A stretch of DNA of 64,000 bases from Cloeon dipterum (taxonomy: Eukaryota; Arthropoda; Insecta; Ephemeroptera; Baetidae). Position numbers and translations under genes: made by a program. Positions 52,301 to 64,000 of this stretch are shown here, in pieces; the stretch's first letter is position 1, and each line of letters starts with the position of its first letter. Location: contig NC_088786.1 of the NCBI RefSeq assembly GCF_949628265.1, positions 26,681,681 through 26,745,680 on the forward strand. Reading direction: 5' to 3'. The notes beneath the pieces were generated by a model. The model had not been told where the DNA came from and made no database searches. It saw only the letters and a program-made list of their open reading frames with translations.

Positions 52301-55300
52301 AGCAGAGCTGCCAAGCCTAATTGTGGAAAATTCTCCACGTTAATTAAGACTTGTGCCGAGCACGGCCGGAATTAAGGCGTTTGGCAAAGTGGCTTGCACA
52401 TTCTCTCTGCATTATATGTTCTTGAATATATCCTTGGGACGGCGGTACGTAATATAATGGGTTGCAATCTTGTGTTGGCGCTTTTGAACTCTACTTGCTC
52501 CATCCAGCACACTCACCGCCCGACGCAACCCGGATTTGCCCTGAGGAGCGCCAGCCAGCAAGGCTCGTTGCTCTTCCTCGGTCATTCCATTTGTTATATC
52601 TCTCTTTTGTGTAACCGCACGCGTGATCCTCAATTTGCATTGTGGGGCTGCCACTCAGGTATTTTACCCATTAAATCATACATATAATTTGTATCCTCAT
52701 AAACATTCCCGTTTAAGTATATTTTTATTTACCTTCCTGCAACATTAATTTAAAAGAGTGAAACATAAGTTGATTTCCAGTGTTATTAGAACTGGATTGG
52801 TTGTACAAAAAATGCAATAGCACTGAATTGAGCTGTCAGCCAACTAATTTTGTTTTTAAAATTTATTTTATTCAGAACAGTAGGCGTTTATACCGAAAGC
52901 AGTAATTTGTTTTATGATGCGGGTGGGAAACCTAGATATGGAATATGCACGTGCTTGTAATTTGAAAATGTAAAGCGTCTCAAGTCTAGCTAAGTTAATT
53001 AATATTTGATATTTTTGTAGAAATGTAATATATTTTTTCAGTTGATATTAGTATGAATCCTGCTTTTGCCTGCAGTGGCATAACAAGATTTTTATAAATA
53101 TTATCACCAGGTTACTTTCGTAGTTAGCCTAAACTGAATCACGGTGAGCTTTTCTATCTGAAACGTCAGCTTGGATGACCTCAATCGATTCGCTCACTGT
53201 TGACATCACTGTTTTCACTTTGATTATTTTAATCCTTTTATAACGCACACCTAACAATACACATAGCTTGAATTTTAAACTGTAGACATTTTTTTAATTT
53301 TCCTTGTAATATATTATCGTCTTTAATACTCGTAATAGTTTTTTATTGCCGCAGGTGTTGTTACATATTTAAAGTTCATCATATTATATTAATTTATAAT
53401 TATAAAATAACAACTACAGTGTATCGCTATCACATAAGAAACACACGCTCACATCAGTGCAACTTTCCCTTTTACAATAAACGTCAGGGGTGCCAACAAG
53501 TGGGGTAAGGTAGCACGTTTTCCCGCCAATTCCCCCGCTGCGCTTGCTAAAGTTTTTTCGACCACTGAACCACTAACAAATTCAAATAGTTGCTGTTCTT
53601 CGACGGATTTCAATCACCTGATCGACAATTTCTTTAGTTAGCCTGGACCACAGTGCGATTAAGGGGCACAACTAATATATATCTCCGTTTATGTATCGTG
53701 CCGAACCTTCGTTATCTGTAAGCCCGGCTAGCTCAGTCGGTAGAGCATGAGACTCTTAATCTCAGGGTCGTGGGTTCGAGCCCCACGTTGGGCGACCTTT
53801 TTTATTTTTATCCTTTTTTTGTGTTACACGATTTTGGAATTAAATTTAAAATATCAATAGATTTATTTAATTTTGGTTAAGTTTGTTCCGCATGCACTTG
53901 GTTGATTAAATTTCAGTTGTTACAAAAAGTGGTAGTAATAAATATGTTTTAACATTTTGTAATGCCTCTTTTAGCAAGGTGACCCTTATGATGATTATAT
54001 ACAATACCTGTAATAATTAAAAGGTATTATCCTGACAGACTTCATCCCCTACGACGCAGTCCTCTCTCTTGCGCGTCCACAAACCTTCTTGAACTTGGTT
54101 GGTGGAAAATTACCAATTATTGTTGAGTACATATTTCATTGGTTCACATTATATAATGAATGTCTTACTCCCTAACGTATTACAGCGTCTTTTCAAAAGG
54201 GCCAAGCACCCTCACTTGGTCATAAATCTACATTTGAGTTTGTATGATTTTCTAAGCAAACACATGTGCATGTCGGATGTCGAAGGTCGTGGGCTGATTT
54301 ATAGTCTGTCAGGGTTTTGATTTTCGGTCAAAAATACAAAGCTAATTGAGTTCTCCCCTTCTCGGACAAGGGTAGAAAATAAATAAAAAACATAGTAAAA
54401 ATAGTTCCCTTAAGGGATGCACATCCGGACATCATTCAGAGAGTGACCGCTTCTCACGATCTTCGATCCTTTCATCGCATATACCAAGAAAATAAAATTC
54501 CAAATTTTAGCTGTAAAAGCTGTGGTTTTAATAATTCTGTGCTCCAAGGATATCGTGTATCATTGGTTTTCCAATCGATTTAATTGCCTTTTTAATTCTC
54601 TTATTTATCGCAAAATTTATTTTATTTATGCATTACAATTTCTGTACACCACTTAGAAAATTTCATCTGAGGGATTGAAAGTCTCTCTGGGTTCTATCTA
54701 CTTGTATTTTTATGTATATTATTATATACAGGAGGGCGCAAGAAAAATTGACGCACAACACTCGTAATCTGTTACCTTTAACCAATTATGAGCAAAATTT
54801 TCCAGAGTGATTCGGCGTAAGTGAAGAGGCACTTGTGCGCTAATTAGAAATGTGTGTAATTATCTTACGGATGCGGCGGGTCGCTAATTGACTGATATTG
54901 TCACCTATAGACAGATGAATGGGGCCCTCGCCACCTCCGCGGTTCGCCCCCGCCGGCCGGCCGGCCGGCAGCCCCACCGCGCTCATTCAGTTCGCGTTTG
55001 CCGAGCTGTGCTCTCCTCGACTCAGTCGTATTTGTGCCAGCGCCGAGAGTGTGCCGCGTCCGTACCTTCCAGCTGCTCTTGCTGGCCCCCTTTCAGCCGG
55101 ATTCGTTCGCGCTCACGTTTCCACGCCGCTTTCCTCACCTGGCCTTCCGTGTTGTTTCCCTCATTTTTCATGGTGAGTTCCGTCTTTTCTCTTTCCATGC
55201 GATCTTCTCAATAGAGACTGACTGATCAATAATATAAATTGTCGGCCTGTTGGTGAAGATTAAGGGTAAAAAATGATAAGTTCGAGAGGTAGAAGTCTAG

Positions 55301-58300
55301 ACGAGAAGCACTAAATGTTGCACTATTTTAATATTCTACCGTTAAGTGCCTTTGTGGAAATATTTGGAAATTAATCAAGTCTTAAACTGAATATATTTCC
55401 CTGAATGGTGAGACCTTTTTATGTCCCACATAAACTGCTAAAACTGATTTCATTTTTGCACCTTGTTGTAGAGACAAGACATTTTCAAATTATGCGGGCA
55501 ACCTCTCAATTTTATACCATCATATCAAGAGCAATTTTTTCATTTATCCCTGTCCAAGGACCGGGAAGGGCGCGCACTGTACTAGCACGAATGCTGAAAC
55601 TCGGGTCCCAATAACACCGCAAACGGATCAGGCCACACACCCAGTCCACTGAAGAGGCACTTGCCTCCGTACCGAGGACTTTCGAGGATATTCGTCCTGT
55701 GATGCCAAATCACGCATGCTGGAAAGGTGCAAACCAGCAAGTAGCGAGTTTGCCTAGAGATATATATATAGTCGGCGGGGAGGCTGTCCAGGCGGTCACC
55801 CATTTTACTGATATCTCCCGAACAAGTAAAATGTCACGCACACACTCCATTCACAATTGTTCAACCTTGTTTCTTCAACATGCTACTGGCGAGAGAATTC
55901 TTGTAAAGAATACACTCAAGGGTATAGCGTAAAATTGATGATTTTATGCTGAGACACCTCGGAGCTGCACCTCTTTGTTAATTTTCTCTTGTCCGCTCAT
56001 CCATTTGGAAAAATGGCCGTGTTTGTATCTAAATAATAGGATTTTCCATAGCAAATCCATTCAATTTTTCAAAGCCCCAAAAGTCGTATAATAGTAAAGC
56101 AGCTTTTGCCACGGAGAGATCGGTGAAACTTCCTCGAACGCGCTTGGGGGTCGCATCCCATTTCCTCTTTTTTCAATCGGCTTCCGACCCACCAGTGAAT
56201 AGGCGCGAACGTATATGAATGAATGGGAGCGAAGGAGGTGAGCGCAGATGAATGGACGCGTGGCAGCGTATCGGTGCCCAGGCGAGCGTGCAACACGTTA
56301 AGCTGGTGCAGCATTGCATTGTGCCGCGGCCTGATGGTGATGGGCGGACGCGAAATGCAGACGGGCCGTGACATTCACGCGCGTTGGAGCCCACTTCCTT
56401 GCTCGCCGTTCCGATCGGCCCGACGACAATGCGATGTTCATTGTTTTGCATCATCATCTTCATCCTTCTCCTCAGCAGCTCGTTGCGCCGTGTGCCCCTG
56501 TTCCGTAAGGAAGATGCATTCGTTGCGCATCCGACCGACGTGCCGCAAATCCTTGCGGTAAGCTAGCTGACGTTCGCGAAATTTCCGTTGTTCCGTGCAT
56601 CAGGACAAGTGCACTTGAGCGGAGTATCCTATCTAAAGTGGCATTAGGGCTAGGTGTTTGATTAATCAAAACTGCTCTACTTGCAGTTTGTGAAGGAAAA
56701 TTAGATTTTTTTATCATAAAATATTTACCTGTTATGGAACACCTGACCGGTAGCATTCTAAAATGTTAAAGGAAAAGAAAATTATTGATGACGGTCATGA
56801 ATTTTTATATCATAGTAGTGCGTACGGTTTAAAATGATAAAAGATAAATTGAGATTTTACTGTTGGGTCTGGAATGATAAGCAAAACCACTTTTAACATA
56901 AGTCAGAACAATTGTTTCAGCCCAAACTGGTTGAGTTTAATTAAATAACTCTGAAATCAAAGAAGATATTAAATCTTTTTATTCATTTTCACGGTTGTGT
57001 TATGAATATCAGATCCATGTTAGCGGATGAGGCTGAAATTGACATTCAAGCAAGCGTGCGAAATTATAGAATTAAAAAATTTATAAATCCAGCTAGAATT
57101 TTGTCTATTTTTCATTTAATAAATGGCCTGGTTAATTGATCGCCTCCCAGCAAGTGCAAGTAATGCACTTTCTTACAGTTTGACAAAACGCCAGTAAAGT
57201 GACGATATCCGGTCATCGTTTACTATATTCTTACGAAATGAAACGGAACCATTTAGTGCGAGCCGCATATTTCCTCCTACATGCATCTGGCCAAGTCCAA
57301 CAATAATGCTACATTATACCCACACGGCCATCCGATCCGCTCGTTTGTGTGTTTGCGCCGACCATTTACGCGCGGCACACTGCGTTCAGCACGCTGCTGC
57401 GTATATAGCATGTATCGGACGCATCTCTTGACGGGGCGAATGCGTCATTTCCTCTGTCAGTTAGTACTGAATTGAGAGTGAGCTAATAGCTCTGCAGAGC
57501 GTCCCGCGCGGATACGAAACAGCAGAGCACGTTTATGCTCTGGCTTTCTTTGGTCCAGTTCTCCTTCACAGTGTTCGGCGGCTGAAGCATTGCATCAATC
57601 ACTTTGCACGAGCGCCGCGTATGCCAGAGGAAATTGCTCCATCGCATCGCGCGCACGCGGTCACGTGCTGCCGAGCTGCAATTGCGCTCGCGGGCCAGAC
57701 GAGTGCACGAAGAAGAGAGCGGTTGTTGTTGTTATTATTATTTTGCACTGGTGCGGTGTCAGCCCGGTCGGAAGGAGCGTGCATCTCTTCTCGCCGACTT
57801 CCTCTTTTCGGGATCATAGCGCCTGTCACTATCGATGCCGCTCACTCCGCCGAGGTTTTCCGCGAGCTTCGCATTCGGCGCCTTCAGATTTCTGTTCGTT
57901 TTTTGCGAAGGAGGCCGAAGCTGGAAATATGCGAGCACGGAGGGTGCGTATTGGTCCACGAGCGCCGCCAGAAGGCGTCAGCTGTGAATTGAAACTTTGA
58001 CCTCGTTGGACGTTCAAAACAAACCTTCTATGACATGCGGTGCTGATTGAAATCTTGTCAATTGATATTCGCTTTAAATTCAAAAGTAATGAAAGTTAGG
58101 ATTCTGCTTTGAACGTTCTTGCGCGGCCAAGCTTTATTCCCAGTTTCCAAATATTTTAAATTTAACTTAAATAACCTTGTCATTAACCTCCTCCTTTAAA
58201 GTAGCTTGAGAAATTAGAGGGGTTTAAATGGTTCCTGATCACAGCAAAATAAAAACATTTCTAGAGCCGTCTATGAGATTCATCGCATCCTGTTTACGGT

Positions 58301-61300
58301 TTCCTTAATTCTTTCATCTTCTCTTCGGGTGAAATTTTAATACGGCCGAGGCAATCACTAAAAGGCTTTAATTGAGCGCCACCAGCCACAAAACAAAGTC
58401 GCAGAGAGGATGGACGCGAGCCTGCCGTCACAAAAAAAGAAAAGTGACATTAAAACTACAGAGGAAACTAAATTTAAAGCACAAAGCGATGAGGACTGCT
58501 GCTTTTTGTAAAGTGACACTGTGCGGAAGGATGATTTTATTTCGGCCCCTTTGTCTTGCTGTCTGCTGAGTGAGTTTAACATTTGGCACCTGCCATATGT
58601 TCAACCGAACGCTCGCTCTGTAAGCAAACGAAAACACTCGCGGCGAAGATAATTCCACGCCCGACAGTCGACTTGTCTTCGCTCAAAAGGGGGCAAGGGT
58701 GCTTTCGAAATTCGGGATTTGGCTCCGTACAAAAAGGTGCTCAAAATAGATGGGCGCGGCAAGAGAAAAAAAATCATTTATCAAAGCCAAAAGATGTTGT
58801 GTGCAACAGCTTCTCAGAAAACATTTAAGAGAATCCGTTAAAGGAGACATTAATTACCGCGTGAGGGAAATAAAATTTCAAAATAGCCTCGCGAAAATGT
58901 AGGCGAAATTTTGAATGAACCACGCCGAAAATAGCAAATCTGCAAGGCTGTCAAAAGAATCTACGCCGAGCTGGCAGAAAAGTTGCATGTTTGTTGTCGC
59001 ACTGCCGGCGAGTCTGGCCCGGCTCCAGCCGACGACGACGCACCCTTTTCTCTCGTTATTTACATTTGATCCGGTTGCGCAGTCAAAGTGAGATAAATGG
59101 TGCGCGCAATACGCGCGCGAAGCGCAAGAGCTCCAATTTTTATCTGGGTAGTTGGGGCGTATCCGGTGATGTAATCCACCTTTTCCCTTGAGCCAGCGGA
59201 AGTAGAGTGTTTTGTATAGGTGCCGGCTTGGCAGCGAGTGTACAAGCAAGCAAGTGGCGATATGCCAACTGCCTGGCCGTCCATTCATCCGCCGCCGTTC
59301 ATTCATTAAGCACACGCCGGCAGAGCGACGCCAATTATTTGTGCGTAGAATCGCCCGCCAGCTGACCGAGACCGGAGAGAAGCCGAGGGAAAAATCACTT
59401 CCGAATCGGTCTCAGACCAATGAGTGGATCGTCTAAATTTATGCTTGAGAAATTAATGAAAACAATCAACCAGAATTCCTGCGCATCAAAATCGGTCGTG
59501 CTACCTGGCGCAGAAAAGACACCGAGTCCTTCAGAAATCACGCGCTGGAAATTCGAGTTCTGATTGTTTGCCCGCGGTCGGAGAAGAAAAGAGACGGCAG
59601 AAAAAGTGCGTGTATAACAATCCTATCTCACAGTTCGGACACCGCAATAAGCAATCTCGTTTCAAATTACACGTGTGCGTGTTGAATTGGAAGAATTATT
59701 GCGGAAATATGCTTTGAAATACTGTGATTAGAAGAAGTCTCGTTCTAAATTCCAGTTTGAGATGTTAAGGAGTAATTTATAAACTTTATATCTCCGTTGT
59801 CAGACTTTGCTTCATAATTGGTTCCTTGAAGCTTTTCGATTTTTATTCACTCAAGTGAAGTGAAATATTTAATATTGCTCATCATTAGATACTCCAGTGT
59901 GCATGTGATTAATGACTTTGAACGCACGAACGGCGGTTTAATCGTGCATCGCAAATGAGATGGAGAAAACGGTCGGCGACTGGGCCCTTTTGCGTTGGCT
60001 CCGTCACAAATATTCCCTCGTAAATACTCGGCCCAGTCATATCTTGAGCACACTTCCTTATTAAGGCAGATCCGCCGCCACCACCACTGGCAATAATAAT
60101 CGTAATCTACGCACACACGCATGATAAATAAATAAGGAGCAGCATCCTGACCACCCTCTCGCTAGCAGCCAACGCGTTATGTCGCTAAACTCGTTCCTAA
60201 AACACATTTTGAATCAAGCGGGAGCGAGGAAATCCTCGTCCCTTCCATTTGCGTGCATTAGGAGTTTCCACATTTGTAACGCGTGAGTCACGAGTCCGAA
60301 AGCCGATTTACACCAAGTGCGTGCGATTAAAGCACCGCGCGTGGATTTGTGCAGCCGGAATAAATTTCACTCAAGCTAATGCAGGCGTTTGGAGAGACGA
60401 TGACGGTATTTCCGTTGAGTCGGCTTGGGAGGTGTATTTGAATAGGAAGGAAAATCATAATCCGTGAATCAATGCAGCCCAAGAGAAAGACATAAACCGT
60501 TGCAAAAGTATGCGCGTGAATTAAGCGAAACCGCTCTCACGCGGGAGTCATTAAAACGATTTGCATTAAATCAACAAGTAAACAAAGTTAGACTAATAAA
60601 GCGTCAGAGCAGCGCAAACAAGGGACATACATCAGCTCGCGGCCGCGCAATTACCACGTACACGACAGCGCCTCATTTATTTCACGCTGGTTTCTCGAGG
60701 TAAAAAATAAAGCCGTCGCCGCCAGAGTGGTGTAAAAAAGCGCTAACGATGCAGACAAATCACCCCGGCAACAATGACGAGCAGGCCGCCGTGGGCGCTG
60801 ATGGATCGCCCCCGCCAGTGAGATGGGGTGCAACCTCAAAGCGACAACAGCCCCACTTCCTTCCTGTCTCCAGCGCGTACGCCCAAAATAAAGTGCGGCT
60901 GCTGTTGACACACACACCTTTAGCGTCCCGTTCGCCTCGGCTGCTCATCTGCGGCCTCACCATGAAGGGTGACGCTCAGGAAACAGCCCCCCAGCGAATT
61001 ATTTGCTTCCTCAGCGCAATTATTACTAAGTAGAAAGTGCAACTTTTTAAAATTGTTGTAGCCAGTTGCGTTTTGGGCTAGTTCATTAATTTTTGCGTGT
61101 ATGTGTAAGAATTTTAAACGAATTTCATAAAAAATATTTATAAAATAATTGCTCGATTTATTACGTCCCATAGTTGGGAGGCAGTGCGTTTTTCTTTTAG
61201 ATGAACTCCACCTCTGTCAGCTATTATATTCTCTATAGCATTTCATTTTCAAGAGGGAATGATTATCTTTATTTTAAAGTAGAAGTGATTGATGGGCTTA

Positions 61301-64000
61301 ATAATAACTTGTTTTCCAATCCTCTCCGCTTCAAAATTGTATAGCATTCCAATGCGATTGAGCGTAAAATTAAAAATTCCCGTTTGTTCGGAGCCATCAG
61401 CAGTAATAACAGACTGACGAGGCTGATTTAATTTCGTAACAAATCGCTAATGATGCAAAAGTATTGATTACTCTTCAATATCCGCTTCTAATAATTGCTG
61501 GGTCGGCACGATAGAAAACCAAATGAAGAAAACAAGCAGTTTCCTCGGCTCGTGCAGGAAGTGTTATTATTGCTGGCCGCATCGGGTTTTCGTCCGAATA
61601 GTGAATGCACTGAATGAATGGGGAGCGGAAGGAAATTTCACTCAGTGGAATTTTTCATTCAAGACGCTAACTCGTATTTTTCGGTAAAAGGAAGGAAGCA
61701 CTTTGGCCGCGTGCACACAAGCGTCAATTTGTTTGCACGAGCTGGGAATCACGATAGGTAAGAAGAGCGTCAGGTGTTGATTTGGCGAGAGGAAAAATGA
61801 CCCCCTCCCCCCGATAACGAAGGCTTTATCTGCGGCCGAGGGTAAATATTTATCTCCTGCGTGGGCTGTTAGCCGCGGTGTGTGCCGGAAACAGCTTCAG
61901 GGGTGTTCTTCCATCCGGAGGAAGTGCATGTGCTGCAAATTCGGCAGTTAAATGGTTTTGTCGAGCTCTCCCCCTCCCTGCTTTTTACGCTCTATGAATG
62001 AACGAAGAAGCAGGCCGGCTTATGAATGAATGAGTGAATTAGCCAGCCGGCAGCGTGCTCCCAATAAAAATAGCTTTCTGGAAGAGAATCCATTTGTCAG
62101 CAGCCTTCGGCGACACATTTATTTTTGACGCATGCCAATTTTGTCATCTGCCGACGAGCGGCGATGCACACACGTCTGCCTGCTGATAAAATAAGAACGA
62201 ATATACCCACTGGAGTGCCCCTTTTATCATCAGCCAGATGGTTCCGGATGGGATGTTCGATTTAATAAGAGCGAACTGCGTTCACTGATTTTTTTGTCGG
62301 CGCATTTCATTCATCAGCGATGAATTGCACAATTTCATAGCAAAACTTCCTCTAAAGAGTGGCAATCTGATTTTATTTCATCTCGAGTGGACGGTAAAAT
62401 AGCGTAGAAACCCCTTATTCTGGTCGAGCTAGCGAGTTAATTTGCTTCTAAGCCGATGAAACGAAAGCTCTTAAGCGGAGACGAATAAGCACTTCCGTCC
62501 AGCAGCAATTCAAACTGGAATAGAATTAAGTAACAGTGAAAATAGAGGAAGTGCCCTAATTGAAATTCCCTCGCCGCCTCACCTTGCGTCACCTTTTCAA
62601 AGACACTCGTCGGTCCGCAATTACGCCGCACACACTGGATGGAGTGGCGGACTCCCTTTCCTGTCCTGAGAATGAATGAACAATTGAATGGTTGCGTGGG
62701 CTGGCGAATAGAGAATGCTATGATATGGCATAAAAGTGCATCGTCGTCACGGTAAACAAGGATGCGCGCGTACTTAATACGTGAGAACGGCGGCCGGCAT
62801 GAATGGCAGGAAATTCCTCGCGTCCTGGGAATGAGCCACTTATTTTTGTTGTTAATTACAATCAGCATTAGCAAGTGCCGAAAAGAATCCGCGCCCTGTG
62901 AAATTTAAGAGGTTCCACCGACCTAACTGTTTCACCTTTTTTACTCGATTTTACGCCATTATTTGCGCTGATTTCCCGCCTTTGTTGCAGAGGAGAGTGA
63001 TCCCACCAAATTCCTCGAACGGCGCAGTGACGGGGTGGTGGGAAACCCTCAGGGTCAGGTGATGTGGTTGCTTGACCTAGCTCAACCTCCACTTTCGCAC
63101 CAACAAGGTCAGTACGACTCGTGTCTCCTTTGACACTCGAATCTGTTACAAACCGAATATACTGAGCTCGTAAAAAATAATCAGGTCAATGTGGTGTGTC
63201 ACCGCGCTGACAATAGCGCAAATAAAAGTGAAGACACAGTGCGACCCAAAAACTTCTGTTCGTTTGTGCCTGAAATAGTACACGGTATCGGCGTTTTTCA
63301 GAGGGCGAAAAGCTGTGCTTCCGCTACTACAGTGCATTCAACACCGCACCATTGGCCTCGTCGGAACCGCTCAACGTGCTCGCTCGAGAGACGCTGGCTG
63401 CTGACCACCAGTTCTTGCCCTCTGAGAGCTCTGACGAGGAAGGTTGTGCCCTTCTTCAGGCAGACCCTACCACCGATGTCTCTTTTATTGACCAGTCGTC
63501 TCAAGTCCACTTCAGAATCTCTTGTAAGTTTGTTTCAATTCAATATTTTATGTTGATTTAGTCCAGTGTTTAGAAGGGATACAAACAGAAAAAGGTGTTA
63601 AACAGTTCATAGTTTGGTGCAATTTAAAGCAATAGATATTATTAAAAATACCCACTCTTATATCAAATTATTAGTAGATATTTTACTACACTGAACAATG
63701 CAGCCCTGATTCATAGTTAAAATACATGTTATTTTTTCATATTTCTGATTGTTATATTTTTCAAATGGTCACAAGATATTTGAACAGATATACAATTTTG
63801 AGAGTGACTCACACTTGGACTTTGAGCTTTTTAATCGCTTTGAGGAAGTCCAGATCTTCCAAACTATGTGAAACCTTTTTACAATTTTCCAATAACATTT
63901 TGTTTTAGGCATAGCTGCTCGTAGTCTCCGACGCAGCGTATTCTTCAACCCAGATCCCTACGTAAAGCTGAGAATCAGACCAGGCAGTTGCGAGGAGGAA
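43304..64000 (+). CDS. Hecw: Hecw-type E3 ubiquitin ligase, N-terminal part (continues past the window)
   Basis: Five firm exons, 44005-44153, 44562-44858, 62991-63107, 63302-63523 and 63909 to the edge, join with phase-1 introns. They encode the HECW N-terminal domain: LHWNLRDATVTSEDWIGLYL, then FLERRSDGVVGNPQGQVMW, GEKLCFRYYSAF, and the C2 domain start RSVFFNPDPYVKLRIRPG. These line up with vertebrate HECW1/2, including the spacing DWIGxYLI and NPDPYLK. The C2, WW and HECT domains lie beyond the window. An initial exon is inferred at 43304-43356. Its ATG follows an in-frame stop, it ends at a strong donor AG|GTAAGA in phase 2, and the phase-2 junction gives MPYSVSFLGSFSEIQIWRSS; the Kozak context is weak. 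Intron 3 is 18,132 nt. In flies Hecw is linked to neuronal and germline RNP homeostasis (recalled knowledge). Confidence 0.9.
43802..43917 (+). tRNA. tRNA-Leu (anticodon CAA), with intron
   Basis: The acceptor stem GTCAGGA pairs with TTCTGAC, with discriminator A. The D arm is of the class II leucine type. The anticodon stem CCAGA/TCTGG (43829-43833 and 43873-43877) encloses CTCAAG with anticodon CAA at 43836-43838. A 32-nt intron at 43840-43871 sits one base 3' of the anticodon, the canonical place, as in other animal tRNA-Leu(CAA) genes. A long variable arm (CCTCGTATGAGG) and T loop TTCAAAT follow, then TTTTT. It lies inside the inferred first intron of Hecw, same strand. Confidence 0.95.
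51216..51455 (-). pseudogene. Coding-like island, unrecognised protein fragment
   Basis: A 79-codon frame from ATG at 51455 to TAA, ending VITSKEFQENV. Over its last 54 codons about two thirds of third positions are G or C, while the surrounding intron is AT-rich; that is the base-use pattern of real coding exons in this window. The peptide includes RGHGDLACSNIFSAQHKELD and is hydrophilic and charged, with no signal peptide or membrane helix. I do not recognise the family. It could be a retrocopy fragment, one exon of a nested minus-strand gene (an acceptor-like AAAACAG precedes it), or chance in a GC-rich patch. Confidence 0.3.
53722..53794 (+). tRNA. tRNA-Lys (anticodon CTT)
   Basis: The acceptor stem GCCCGGC pairs with GTTGGGC, with discriminator G. 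The D arm is AGCTCAGTCGGTAGAGCAT, the anticodon loop is CTCTTAA with anticodon CTT, and the T arm is CGTGG GTTCGAGC CCCACG. It is followed by a T run starting within about 5 nt, a Pol III terminator. It has no intron and lies inside the third Hecw intron, same strand. Confidence 0.96.
54952..54969. repeat. (CCGG)n short tandem repeat
   Basis: Four to five CCGG units inside a CpG-rich block of the Hecw intron. Self-complementary and CpG-dense; part of a candidate promoter block that ends at a strong donor (55173). Confidence 0.7.
57721..57745. repeat. GTT/ATT trinucleotide run
   Basis: GTTGTTGTT followed by ATTATTATT, a short low-complexity run inside a GC-richer block of the Hecw intron. Simple slippage repeat. 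Confidence 0.6.

Larger units (their letters stand above)
44859..62990 (+). other. 18.1-kb third intron of Hecw
   Basis: Donor G|GTGAGT at 44859 and acceptor TTGCAG ending at 62990, phase 1 on both sides. Apart from a tRNA-Lys gene and one coding-like island on the minus strand (both listed separately), no gene is recognised. CpG-rich blocks at about 45290-45600, 50480-50830, 54920-55170, 57290-57970 and 58980-59440 interrupt the AT-rich background. They are candidates for alternative promoters or enhancers. No transposon protein is seen. Confidence 0.8.

Noticed and set aside
57590-58083. Overlapping frames of 60-136 codons on both strands
   Set aside because: Cys/Arg/Ser-rich peptides typical of CpG-rich non-coding DNA, with no codon bias or motif; treated as a regulatory block.
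44859-62990. Nested transposable elements filling the 18-kb intron
   Set aside because: I found no transposase, reverse transcriptase or integrase motifs and no long terminal repeats by eye. Degenerate non-coding repeats cannot be excluded without a repeat search.

Overview
The window looks like nuclear DNA of a pterygote insect. The AT-rich background carries intron-split genes with many very short introns (53-65 nt), a Src42A-type tyrosine kinase and an inotocin (insect oxytocin/vasopressin) receptor. That receptor type is known to be missing from Drosophila, honeybee and silkworm, so those lineages are unlikely; I cannot name the species. All gene models were assembled by eye from reading frame, splice-site phase and remembered family motifs. 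Exon edges may be off by a base in places, and UTRs are mostly unknown.

Layout. 1-2478: no gene recognised. 2479-3800 (-): NFU1, a mitochondrial iron-sulfur carrier, 7 exons. 4479-6713 (-): a secreted-pathway carboxylesterase-like protein, 10 exons, ending in KDEL and lacking two of the three catalytic residues. 7711-10718 (-): Src42A kinase, 7 coding exons. 14308-17315 (-): a four-transmembrane, MARVEL-like protein of unknown function, 5 exons. 19715-19787 (-): tRNA-Val(CAC). 20474-20547 (+): tRNA-Asn(GTT). 21901-22096: a 30-bp inverted repeat. 22918-28411 (-): inotocin receptor, two coding exons around a 4.2-kb intron. 28412-37258: long non-coding stretch. 37259-39335 (-): mitochondrial dihydroorotate dehydrogenase, 9 exons. 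40102-42749 (+): FASTKD-family mitochondrial RNA protein, 8 exons, divergent from DHODH across about 770 bp. 43304 to beyond 64000 (+): 5' part of the E3 ligase gene Hecw, six exons seen, with an 18.1-kb third intron. tRNA-Leu(CAA) lies in its inferred first intron and tRNA-Lys(CTT) in its third.

The genes do not form one pathway. NFU1, DHODH and the FASTKD protein are all mitochondrial, and the last two share a bidirectional promoter interval. The other genes are signalling (Src42A, inotocin receptor), ubiquitin ligation (Hecw) and a probably non-enzymatic ER-lumen alpha/beta-hydrolase-fold protein. No transposon with a recognisable protein, no virus-like element and no CRISPR array was seen. 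Most worth a second look are the dead KDEL esterase, the inotocin receptor with Ser at the toggle-switch position, two GC-AG introns, the 30-bp inverted repeat, and an unexplained coding-like island on the minus strand inside the Hecw intron.
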